Shown: positions 1-5,510 of the stretch, piece after piece
Position numbering within the stretch: the first letter of the stretch is position 1
Layout: the number at the start of each line of letters is the position of its first letter
From: Lachnospiraceae bacterium
Lineage (GTDB): Bacteria; Bacillota; Clostridia; Lachnospirales; Lachnospiraceae
NCBI GenBank assembly: GCA_900767585.1
Contig: CAAFZP010000072.1
Coordinates: 1-10,447, forward strand
Reading direction: 5' to 3'
Length of the DNA: 10,447 nt
Notes under the pieces: model-generated
Databases searched by the model: none
Told to the model about the DNA's origin: nothing
The model's input: only the letters and a program-made list of their open reading frames with translations
Translations under genes and position numbers: made by a program

Positions 1-2
1 AT

Positions 3-788
3 AAGACGATTTACGCATCGTATGGCTTGGAGATTCCGAAGACGGGGGATGATCTTTTTTCAGCGGCAAAGGTTATGAGCCGGGATGGAATCTACCCGCT
101 TGGAACGACAAAAAAACAACTCTTTCTGATGCTGGTTGCATATCTTGAACAGATCACGGGAAAGGAGTCCGTGAAAGCAGATGGGTCATTGCAGCTGACG
201 AAAGAGGATATTGCGTTTATGCTTGATTTCTACAAGCGTCTGATTGATGAAGATGTGCTGATGCCAATCGACTCCTTTAATCGAAATGCATTTTCAACAG
301 GAAAGGCAGCGGGGGCGCTTGCGTGGATCAGTGATGCAGCAAATTATTGTACGCCATTGGAAAAGAATGGTTCGGAGGTTGTTGTAGGCGATTATCTGCA
401 GGATGCAGCTGCGAAGAAATTCGGATGGTGTGTAAAACCGGCTACGATGTATGCCATCAGTGCAACAACGGAGTATCCGGAGGAAGCGGCAAAGCTTCTG
501 GAGTTTCTGCTTAATAGCAGGGATATGGCACAGCTGCAGGGAACCGAAAAAGGTATTCCAATCAGTGACGCGGCAAAGGAAGCACTGCAGGAAACACAAA
601 AGCTCAGCGGCTATGAGAAACAGGCAGATGACATGCGTGAAAATTACGCAGACCGGCTGGAGATATTGCAGCCGGTATTGGAGAGCGAAAGCGTCTATGA
701 CGGATTTAAGGTCAATGCGGACTATTATATCTATGATAAGCTTTCCAAAGATGAAGTTGTAGAAAAATTATATGAAGCAATTTACTGA
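3..788 (+). CDS. Extracellular solute-binding protein (family 1, sugar ABC transporter), C-terminal part
   Basis: The frame is open from the window edge (K-T-I-Y-A-S-Y-G-L-E-I-P-K-T before the first possible TTG at 27), so this is the 3'-part of a longer gene and the true start lies upstream. The visible 261 residues match the C-terminal lobe of family 1 solute-binding lipoproteins: a GLEIPKTGDDLFSAAKVM segment, as in the typical 'P-T-x-D-E-L' region, then a long helical stretch, and a conserved EEAAKLLEFLLNSRDMAQLQ helix around ORF residues 150-170 (counting from 27), followed by GTEKGIPIS, typical of the 'fxxxxGxxPxs' segment. Such proteins capture sugars or oligosaccharides outside the membrane and deliver them to an ABC importer. 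No permease or ATPase gene follows, so any partner genes must lie upstream. The exact substrate cannot be read from this fragment. The reading ends at TGA 786-788. Confidence 0.85.
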   Translation, partial: KTIYASYGLEIPKTGDDLFSAAKVMSRDGIYPLGTTKKQLFLMLVAYLEQITGKESVKADGSLQLTKEDIAFMLDFYKRLIDEDVLMPIDSFNRNAFSTGKAAGALAWISDAANYCTPLEKNGSEVVVGDYLQDAAAKKFGWCVKPATMYAISATTEYPEEAAKLLEFLLNSRDMAQLQGTEKGIPISDAAKEALQETQKLSGYEKQADDMRENYADRLEILQPVLESESVYDGFKVNADYYIYDKLSKDEVVEKLYEAIY

Positions 789-791
789 TAT

Positions 792-819
792 CGTGAAATC
801 AATCCAGCGTGATTTCACG
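792..819 (+). other. Perfect 10-bp hairpin between the binding protein and the next gene
   Basis: CGTGAAATCA (792-801) is exactly complementary to TGATTTCACG (810-819), with an 8-nt loop. There is no T-run after the stem, so it does not look like a standard intrinsic terminator. It starts 3 nt after the stop codon of the binding-protein gene and ends 31 nt before the next start. It could stabilise the 3' end of the upstream mRNA, separate expression of the two genes, or be a DNA-binding dyad. The role is inferred only from position. Confidence 0.5.
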
Positions 820-850
820 GATGATTACAGAAGAATACAGAGAAGGAAGG

Positions 851-1336
851 ATGAACAAAGTGGCATATAAAAGCGTAGATGAGTTAGAACATTTCCGGTT
901 TGACGATTGTCAGATCGATACATTTGCAGTGACAGAAAATGGTGTGGAGCTTATGGTAGAAGCACTGATCGTAAAGGCGGACAACAGCCAGAATACAAAT
1001 TATACAGAAAGCTACGCCGGTACGACGAAGATTCGGATTACTGATGGAAAACTGATCCGGTGTGTGCGCGATGGTTATAAGTATTATGATGCAAATGATG
1101 TGCTGCAGTCCGAGGTTCCTGATTATGAACTGTCTGTTGCGGAAACGACGGATTTTCCAAAAAACTGTGAAGGGGCATATCTCTTCGAGATGAAGCAGGA
1201 TGCAGATGGATACGTGCTTGGAATCGAATTTGTGGATCCGGAAGATCAGACGGTCGGTAATTCTTATCAGGTTTATGTGACAGGCACGCAGGTTGCAATG
1301 CTGTGGGAACAATATATGAACCGGGTGCAGTCATAA
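851..1336 (+). CDS. Hypothetical protein, 161 aa, family not recognised
   Basis: The frame opens at GTG 809, but that codon lies inside the preceding hairpin and has no ribosome site. ATG 851 follows AGAAGGAAGG (841-850) and is preferred; GTG 860 has better spacing to the same site and is an alternative. The protein is acidic and has no signal peptide, membrane helix or coiled coil. Its pattern of short alternating hydrophobic stretches (for example YVLGIEFVDP and NSYQVYVTGTQVAMLWEQYM near the end) suggests a beta-rich soluble cytosolic protein. I see no catalytic motif and do not recognise a family. It could be co-transcribed with the solute-binding gene 62 nt upstream or stand alone. It is followed by about 125 nt of AT-rich DNA before the next promoter, with no clear terminator in between. 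Confidence 0.65.
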   Translation: MNKVAYKSVDELEHFRFDDCQIDTFAVTENGVELMVEALIVKADNSQNTNYTESYAGTTKIRITDGKLIRCVRDGYKYYDANDVLQSEVPDYELSVAETTDFPKNCEGAYLFEMKQDADGYVLGIEFVDPEDQTVGNSYQVYVTGTQVAMLWEQYMNRVQS

Positions 1337-1408
1337 CGCAGGCGGGAATGCCGGTAGAATGAATATGAAAGATAAAACGATTGTGCAGGTAAGTCGTTTC
1401 GGGTATTG

Positions 1409-1448
1409 AAAATGTAGAAATTTTTGCGGCTATTTCAGAAAAATGTAG
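1409..1448. repeat. Direct repeat AAAATGTAG, 31 bp apart, upstream of the lrg promoter
   Basis: AAAATGTAG occurs at 1409-1417 and again at 1440-1448, followed in each copy by one variable base and AA. The copies are 31 bp apart, close to three DNA turns, and the nearer one ends 12 bp before the -35 box. That is where an activator would bind. LytTR-type response regulators that control lrgAB in other Firmicutes bind direct repeats, but usually with shorter spacing, so this link is only a guess. AT-rich DNA makes chance repeats fairly likely. Confidence 0.3.
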
Positions 1449-1460
1449 CAAAATTCATAA

Positions 1461-1488
1461 TTGACAATTAAAAAAGTATAAGTATAAT
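1461..1488 (+). promoter_or_regulatory. Sigma-A-type promoter of the lrgAB-kinase-gntR unit
   Basis: A perfect -35 box TTGACA (1461-1466) and a perfect -10 box TATAAT (1483-1488) are separated by 16 bp. Transcription would start near 1495, inside the first of two tandem operators. The leader before lrgA would be about 50 nt. Both boxes matching the consensus suggests a strong promoter that needs a repressor, which agrees with the operators placed over the start point. Confidence 0.85.
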
Positions 1489-1489
1489 A

Positions 1490-1517
1490 TTGGTAGTACC
1501 AAAGTGGTGCTACCAAT
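1490..1517 (+). promoter_or_regulatory. Tandem TGGTNNNACCA operators (FadR/PdhR-type GntR sites), also able to fold as an RNA hairpin
   Basis: Two palindromes stand in tandem: TGGTAGTACCA (1491-1501, extended to TTGGTAGTACCAA at 1490-1502) and TGGTGCTACCA (1505-1515). Their centres are 14 bp apart. The form is that of FadR-subfamily GntR operators such as the PdhR site AATTGGTNNNACCAATT. They begin 3 bp after the -10 box, so a bound regulator would block initiation. A FadR-type regulator is encoded as the fourth gene of the same unit. The two sites together also form a 12-bp RNA stem (1489-1500 with 1506-1517, one G-U pair, loop AAAGT), followed by TTGCTTTTT. An attenuation role in the leader is therefore a secondary possibility. 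Confidence 0.7.
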
Positions 1518-1546
1518 TTGCTTTTTATAGGAGTTAGAGAGTCATT

Positions 1547-1924
1547 ATGAAATACTTACGACAGTTTCTGTTAATTTTGTTTATCTCCTTTTTAGGAGAG
1601 TTGCTAAAATACTTCCTGCCATTGCCGATACCGGCAAGTATCTATGGGATGGTGATTTTATTTATCGGATTGCTCAGTGGAATCATTAAGCTCGATGCAG
1701 TGAAGGATGTCGGGAAATTCCTGATCGAGATCATGCCGGTCATGTTCATCCCCGCAGGGGTTGGTCTGATGGCATCGTGGGGTACATTGAAGCCGGTGTT
1801 AGTTCCGGTCAGTGTGATTACGGTTGTGGCACTTATAGCAGTTATGGGTGCAACCGGACGCGTATCCCAATGTGTGATCAAAAGATCCAAAGCAAAAGAA
1901 AAGGTAAAGGAGCAGAAGGCATGA
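1547..1924 (+). CDS. lrgA: CidA/LrgA family membrane protein
   Basis: This is a small integral membrane protein of 125 residues, the usual size for the LrgA/CidA family. Four hydrophobic helices are visible at roughly residues 6-24, 31-48, 60-80 and 84-106, and a short basic tail (RSKAKEKVKEQKA) follows. The LPLPIPASIYGMV segment between helices 1 and 2 is the family's conserved proline/glycine motif. LrgA works with LrgB. The pair was first described as modulating murein hydrolases and cell lysis, and later shown to import pyruvate in Bacillus subtilis (PftAB) and Streptococcus mutans. A TAGGAG site (1528-1533) lies 13 nt before ATG 1547, a rather long spacing. The stop codon overlaps the start of lrgB by 4 nt, which implies translational coupling in a one-to-one membrane complex. 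Confidence 0.92.
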   Translation: MKYLRQFLLILFISFLGELLKYFLPLPIPASIYGMVILFIGLLSGIIKLDAVKDVGKFLIEIMPVMFIPAGVGLMASWGTLKPVLVPVSVITVVALIAVMGATGRVSQCVIKRSKAKEKVKEQKA

Positions 1925-2613
1925 AAGATTTATTCCAGACGTCCATGTTCGCAGGTGTGACACTCAGTCTGCTTGCGTATCTGGCAGGTTCATTATTAAA
2001 GAAGAAGTTTAAGCTTGGAATCTTCAATCCATTGCTCATCTCAATGATCCTTACGATCATCGTACTTGTATGTGCACATGTTGATTATGACACATACAAC
2101 AAGGGTGCTGTGTACTTAAGCTGGTTTCTGACACCGGCTACGGTCTGCCTGGCAATTCCGCTGTATGAGCAGTGGCAGTTACTAAAGCGGAATGTCAAAG
2201 CGGTGATGCTTGGAATCACAGCAGGTGTACTTACGAGTCTGACGACGGTATTTGTACTGTCGAAGCTCATGGGACTTACCCATCAGGAATATGTCACGAT
2301 GCTTCCGAAGTCCATTACGACAGCCATCGGTATGGGAGTATCGGAAGAACTTGGCGGTTATGTGACGATCACGGTTGCAGTCATCGTTGTAACAGGTGTG
2401 ATAGGCAACATCTTAGGCGAGTTCATATGTAAGCTCTTCCGTATTACGGAGCCAATCTCCAAGGGACTTGCACTTGGGTCTTCATCCCATGCGATCGGTA
2501 CAGCCAAGGCAATCGAGATGGGCGAAGTGGAAGGTGCGATGAGCAGTCTGGCAATCGCTGTCACCGGAATCCTGACTGTTGTACTCGCATCCGTCTACGC
2601 GAATTTCATGTAA
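1921..2613 (+). CDS. lrgB: LrgB family membrane protein (LrgAB transporter partner)
   Basis: The start is ATG 1921, which overlaps the lrgA stop as ATGA; the frame stays open further upstream, but that part lies inside lrgA. The 230-residue product has the normal LrgB length and about six to seven hydrophobic segments. The family signature is clear in the second half: GMGVSEELGGYVTIT around residues 139-153, then GLALGSSSHAIGTAKAIE, with the S-H-x-x-G-T-A motif that is almost invariant in LrgB. With LrgA it should form a channel-like carrier for small monocarboxylates such as pyruvate; the plant LrgAB fusion PLGG1 carries glycolate and glycerate. The substrate here is inferred from family and context. 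The next gene begins 59 nt downstream with its own ribosome site. Confidence 0.93.
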   Translation: MKDLFQTSMFAGVTLSLLAYLAGSLLKKKFKLGIFNPLLISMILTIIVLVCAHVDYDTYNKGAVYLSWFLTPATVCLAIPLYEQWQLLKRNVKAVMLGITAGVLTSLTTVFVLSKLMGLTHQEYVTMLPKSITTAIGMGVSEELGGYVTITVAVIVVTGVIGNILGEFICKLFRITEPISKGLALGSSSHAIGTAKAIEMGEVEGAMSSLAIAVTGILTVVLASVYANFM

Positions 2614-2672
2614 GGAAGGTAGAGAATATATGCATCACAACACATGCAATTAGGAATTAGGAGGTGTTCGTT

Positions 2673-3245
2673 ATGATTATTACGATTGGTAGAAAATGTG
2701 GCTGCTGCGGAGACGAGATCGGTCATGCGTTGGAACAGATCTATCATATTCCATTTTATGATCGGTCGGTCATCTCAGAGCTTGCAAAAGGGTATGGAAT
2801 GTATGACCGGTATCCGGATTTCTATGGGGAAACCCCGATGGATACACTGATGTACACGATATCCCAGACAGAGAGTGAAAACGTGTTTTATGAGACACCG
2901 AAGAAAGCATTGTCCGAAATCTTAGACGGAAAAAACTGTATTATTTTAGGTCGATGTGGTAATTATGTATTCAAGGATCGGAAGGATAAGCTTGCAATCT
3001 TCCTGACCGGAGATGATGCGATGCGGATTGAGACGATCGCGAAGAAGCATGGAATCCCGGAGCGCCAGGCGAAGAAGCTTGTACAGACAACCGATGAACG
3101 CCGGGCGGCATACCACAAATATTATACCGGGGAGACATGGGGCATGGCAGAAAATTATGACCTGTGCCTGAATGTCTCGAAGCTTGGTACGGCAGGTACG
3201 ATCGCAATGATTGAGCAATATATCAGACAGACTGGGTTAGAGTAG
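2673..3245 (+). CDS. Cytidylate-kinase-like P-loop protein with a cysteine-rich loop
   Basis: ATG 2673 is chosen because AGGAGG (2659-2664) sits 8 nt upstream; the GTG at 2664 overlaps that site. The 190-residue product has the layout of the cytidylate kinase-like family. It has an N-terminal MIITIGRxxGxxGxEIG loop, the IPFYDRSVISELAK segment near residue 28, a central CIILGRCGNYV strand, and an arginine-rich lid region around residues 118-150 (ERQAKKLVQTTDERRAAYHK). Family proteins resemble nucleoside monophosphate kinases, but most have no proven substrate. The oddity is the loop, which reads GRKCGCCGDEIG (Cys9, Cys11, Cys12), where relatives usually carry GRxxGSGG. Two more cysteines flank the central strand. 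It lies between lrgB and a FadR-type regulator in one apparent transcription unit, so a role tied to that membrane system is possible. Confidence 0.8.
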   Translation: MIITIGRKCGCCGDEIGHALEQIYHIPFYDRSVISELAKGYGMYDRYPDFYGETPMDTLMYTISQTESENVFYETPKKALSEILDGKNCIILGRCGNYVFKDRKDKLAIFLTGDDAMRIETIAKKHGIPERQAKKLVQTTDERRAAYHKYYTGETWGMAENYDLCLNVSKLGTAGTIAMIEQYIRQTGLE

Positions 3246-3256
3246 GTGATGAGAAA

Positions 3257-3931
3257 ATGGAGAAACAGACAACACAGGAATATGAAAAAGCAATCGCCTA
3301 TGTCATAGACCGGATCAAGGAAGGTTCTCTGCAGCTAGGCAGCAAGCTTCCGCCGGAACGAAGGATTGCCGAGGAGCTTGGCATCGGCAGAAATTCCATC
3401 CGGGAAGCAATCAGTATCCTGCATGGCATGGGACTGATCGAACGGGTACAGGGTTCCGGCAATTATGTGTCAAAGCATGTGGGCGAGTCTATCCGCCAGT
3501 CGTTTACGGTGATGCTGGCACTCGGAACGATTACGAAAGAGGAAATATTTGAATTCCGGCGGGTGATGGAGAAGGCAGTCTGCTCGAATCTGATTGCGAA
3601 AGGACTGTCCTATGAATATGAGTCAATCTTAGAGACAAAGCTGGAAGAAATGAAGCTGTTCGAGGGCAAAGATCTGACCGATGTGGATAAGGAGTTTCAC
3701 GATACTCTGATTCAGGCAACCGGAAATCATCTGTGGGCGGTTTTGATGGAAGCTGTGACCGACGCATACCGGGATTGGATCAATTACGTGATCGAGCTTG
3801 CCGATGAACCGGTGCGGGCGAAACTGCTGCAATGCCATGAGGACATTTACCAAAATCTCGTACAGAAAAATGAGCCAGCCATGCTTTTGGCGATTGACAG
3901 GCATTATGATTTGATAGAACAGATGGTTTAA
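3257..3931 (+). CDS. GntR-family transcriptional regulator, FadR/FCD subfamily
   Basis: The 224-residue product has two domains. Residues 8-73 form a GntR winged helix-turn-helix with the typical LPPERRIAEELGIGRNSIRE core, followed by the wing IERVQGSGNYV. Residues about 95-222 form an all-helical FCD ligand domain. The expected FCD metal-site residues are visible: Asp144 and His148 in VDKEFHDTL, His194 in QCHEDIY, and His216 in DRHYDLI. Regulators of this group sense small carboxylates (PdhR pyruvate, LldR lactate, GlcC glycolate) or acyl-CoA. The gene starts 11 nt after the kinase-like gene and is last in the unit. Tandem TGGTNNNACCA sites at the unit's promoter fit its predicted binding preference. 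I infer that it represses its own operon and is released by a small acid carried by LrgAB. Confidence 0.92.
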   Translation: MEKQTTQEYEKAIAYVIDRIKEGSLQLGSKLPPERRIAEELGIGRNSIREAISILHGMGLIERVQGSGNYVSKHVGESIRQSFTVMLALGTITKEEIFEFRRVMEKAVCSNLIAKGLSYEYESILETKLEEMKLFEGKDLTDVDKEFHDTLIQATGNHLWAVLMEAVTDAYRDWINYVIELADEPVRAKLLQCHEDIYQNLVQKNEPAMLLAIDRHYDLIEQMV

Positions 3932-3952
3932 TTATGTTAAAAATGCTAAAAT

Positions 3953-3977
3953 AACAATCTGTTTGGGTTGTTTTTTT
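3953..3977 (+). terminator. Weak intrinsic terminator after the GntR gene
   Basis: AACAATC (3953-3959) pairs with GGTTGTT (3966-3972), with one G-U pair and a 6-nt loop, and is followed by TTTTT (3973-3977). The 7-bp stem is AT-rich, so termination may be incomplete and allow some read-through into the ATP synthase operon. Confidence 0.6.
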
Positions 3978-3991
3978 ATAGAAAAATACGT

Positions 3992-4020
3992 TTTACTTTC
4001 GACAAAAAAAGGTATACACT
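3992..4020 (+). promoter_or_regulatory. Candidate promoter of the ATP synthase operon
   Basis: TTTACT (3992-3997) and TACACT (4015-4020) are each 4/6 matches to the sigma-A boxes with a 17-bp spacer. The site lies between the preceding terminator and atpB and is the best candidate in that gap. A better -35-like TCGACA (3999-4004) has no -10 box at the right distance. No operator resembling TGGTNNNACCA is visible here. Confidence 0.4.
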
Positions 4021-4065
4021 TTTCCTTGGGTAGAAAGGATAAAACGAGAAAAGGAGATGGTTTTT

Positions 4066-4755
4066 TTGGAAGATCTTGCAAAAGACCTGATGGAAGAACT
4101 GAACTGTGAGACCGTCTTTACGATTCCAATCTTCGGTGGTATCGACGTATCGGAATCTGTGGTCGTAACATGGATTATCATGGCAGTGCTAGTTCTTGTG
4201 GCAATCATCCTGACAAGAAACATGAAGATTGATCACATCAGCAAACGTCAGGCAATCGCAGAGACGATTGTTACAAAGCTGACCGGTATGGTGGAGGATA
4301 TGATCGGACCGGAAGGAAAAGCGTATGTCCCATATCTGACAACTGTATTGCTGTATATTGGTGTATCAAACATCATTGGATTGTTTGGATTCAAGTCCCC
4401 GACGAAAGATTTAAATGTCACGATCGCACTTGCGGTTATGAGCATCGTCTTAGTTGAGGCGGCAGGTATTTACCATCTGGGTGTGAAGAAATGGCTGCAT
4501 AAGTTCGTAGAACCGATTGCAATCGTTACTCCGATCAATATCTTAGAGGTATTTACACGGCCATTGTCACTGTGCATGCGACTTTTTGGTAACGTGCTTG
4601 GTGCATTTGTAATTATGGAACTGATCAAGATGGTTGTTCCTGTTGTTCTGCCGGCAGTCTTTTCTTTGTATTTTGATCTGTTTGATGGATTGCTGCAGGC
4701 ATATGTATTTGTATTTTTGACATCACTGTATATCAGTGAAGAGATTGAACAATAA
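4066..4755 (+). CDS. atpB: F1Fo ATP synthase subunit a (proton channel stator)
   Basis: Subunit a is the membrane stator that provides the two ion half-channels beside the c-ring. The product has about 229 residues and five to six hydrophobic helices. The essential arginine is visible in RPLSLCMRLFGNVLG (Arg172 from the TTG start), the hallmark of this subunit. The last helix, LLQAYVFVFLTSLYISEEI, also matches the family. The start is uncertain. ATG 4057 directly abuts the ribosome site AAGGAG (4051-4056) with no gap, so the in-frame TTG at 4066, 9 nt away, is preferred; the two differ by only three residues. This is the first gene of the operon. No atpI gene precedes it, although atpI commonly does. 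The next gene follows after 20 nt. Confidence 0.95.
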   Translation: MEDLAKDLMEELNCETVFTIPIFGGIDVSESVVVTWIIMAVLVLVAIILTRNMKIDHISKRQAIAETIVTKLTGMVEDMIGPEGKAYVPYLTTVLLYIGVSNIIGLFGFKSPTKDLNVTIALAVMSIVLVEAAGIYHLGVKKWLHKFVEPIAIVTPINILEVFTRPLSLCMRLFGNVLGAFVIMELIKMVVPVVLPAVFSLYFDLFDGLLQAYVFVFLTSLYISEEIEQ

Positions 4756-4775
4756 ATGAAAAGGAGATAATTAGT

Positions 4776-5000
4776 ATGGGTACAATAATCGCAATTGGTG
4801 CAGGTATTGCAGTTTTAGGAGCGCTTGGCGCAGGTATTGGTATCGGTATTGCAACCGGTAAGGCAGCAGAGGCAATCGCAAGACAGCCGGAGGCAGAAGG
4901 TAAGATCAACAAGACATTGATTCTTGGTTGTGCACTTGCAGAGGCAACCGCTATTTACGGTTTCGTTATCGCACTTATGATCATAGTAATGTTGAAGTAA
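4776..5000 (+). CDS. atpE: F1Fo ATP synthase subunit c (rotor ring)
   Basis: This 74-residue proteolipid forms the rotating c-ring. It has two glycine/alanine-rich membrane helices (about residues 4-27 and 47-72) joined by the polar loop ARQPEAEGK that contacts gamma and epsilon. The ion-binding carboxylate is Glu56 in ALAEATAIYGF. Comparison with the Na+-binding c subunit of Ilyobacter tartaricus shows Ile23 where that protein has Gln32, and Ala57 where it has Ser66; the tyrosine is kept (Tyr61). Two of the polar Na+ ligands are therefore absent, which points to H+ coupling. A good AAAGGAG site (4759-4765) precedes ATG 4776. Confidence 0.97.
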   Translation: MGTIIAIGAGIAVLGALGAGIGIGIATGKAAEAIARQPEAEGKINKTLILGCALAEATAIYGFVIALMIIVMLK

Positions 5001-5024
5001 TCACAGGAAAGGCAGGGTGGTAAC

Positions 5025-5510
5025 ATGCTCCGAGTAGATTGGAATTTATTACTTACCATAATCAATCTGCTGCTTTTGTTCGTGTTGATGCGGATTTTCC
5101 TGTTTAAGCCGGTACAGAAGATCATTGCTGCGCGTCAGGAGGAAGCGGACAGACAGTTCAAGGAAGCGGACGAGAGCAAGCAGGCGGCAGAGGAAGCAAG
5201 AAAGCAGTATGAGGCAAGTCTTGCAAATGCGGAGGAAACCAAGAAGCAGGTGCTTCAGGAAGCAAGACAGACCGCAGATGCAGAATATAAGCGGATTGTA
5301 TCAGATGCTGAAAAGACCGCAAAGCAGGTAAAGGAAGATGCAATCACAGATGCAGAGAACCAGAAGGCACAGATTCTGAAGAAAGCAGAAAAAGATATTG
5401 CCGATATGGTTGTCGATGCAACAGTTAAGATTGTTGGAGAGAAAAAAGGTGCAGACGTGGATAATGCGCTGTACGACAAATTTTTAGATAAAGCAGGTGA
5501 TGAAACGTGA
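5025..5510 (+). CDS. atpF: F1Fo ATP synthase subunit b (peripheral stalk)
   Basis: The product of 161 residues has one N-terminal membrane helix (about residues 7-27) and then a long, highly charged, alanine-rich helix (about 35-140), the normal shape of the peripheral stalk subunit. It dimerises and links subunit a in the membrane to delta at the top of F1, holding the alpha/beta hexamer against rotor torque. Length is standard and nothing is fused to it, unlike the mycobacterial b-delta protein. Its TGA stop overlaps the GTG start of the next gene (GTGA, 5507-5510), suggesting coupled translation with its binding partner delta. Confidence 0.94.
   Translation: MLRVDWNLLLTIINLLLLFVLMRIFLFKPVQKIIAARQEEADRQFKEADESKQAAEEARKQYEASLANAEETKKQVLQEARQTADAEYKRIVSDAEKTAKQVKEDAITDAENQKAQILKKAEKDIADMVVDATVKIVGEKKGADVDNALYDKFLDKAGDET

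Noticed and set aside
809..850. GTG 809 as the start of the unknown protein
   Set aside because: It sits in the hairpin without a ribosome site; ATG 851 follows AGAAGGAAGG.
1359..1409. 16-codon small frame MNMKDKTIVQVSRFGY
   Set aside because: No convincing ribosome site, no known peptide family, and it is expected by chance in this stretch.
1777..1920. N-terminal extension of LrgB from 1777
   Set aside because: The extension lies out of frame inside lrgA, is not LrgB-like, and ATG 1921 gives the standard LrgB length with a 4-nt overlap.
2631..2648. TGCAT/ATGCA inverted repeat between lrgB and the kinase-like gene
   Set aside because: Only 5 bp with an 8-nt loop and no T-run; probably chance.
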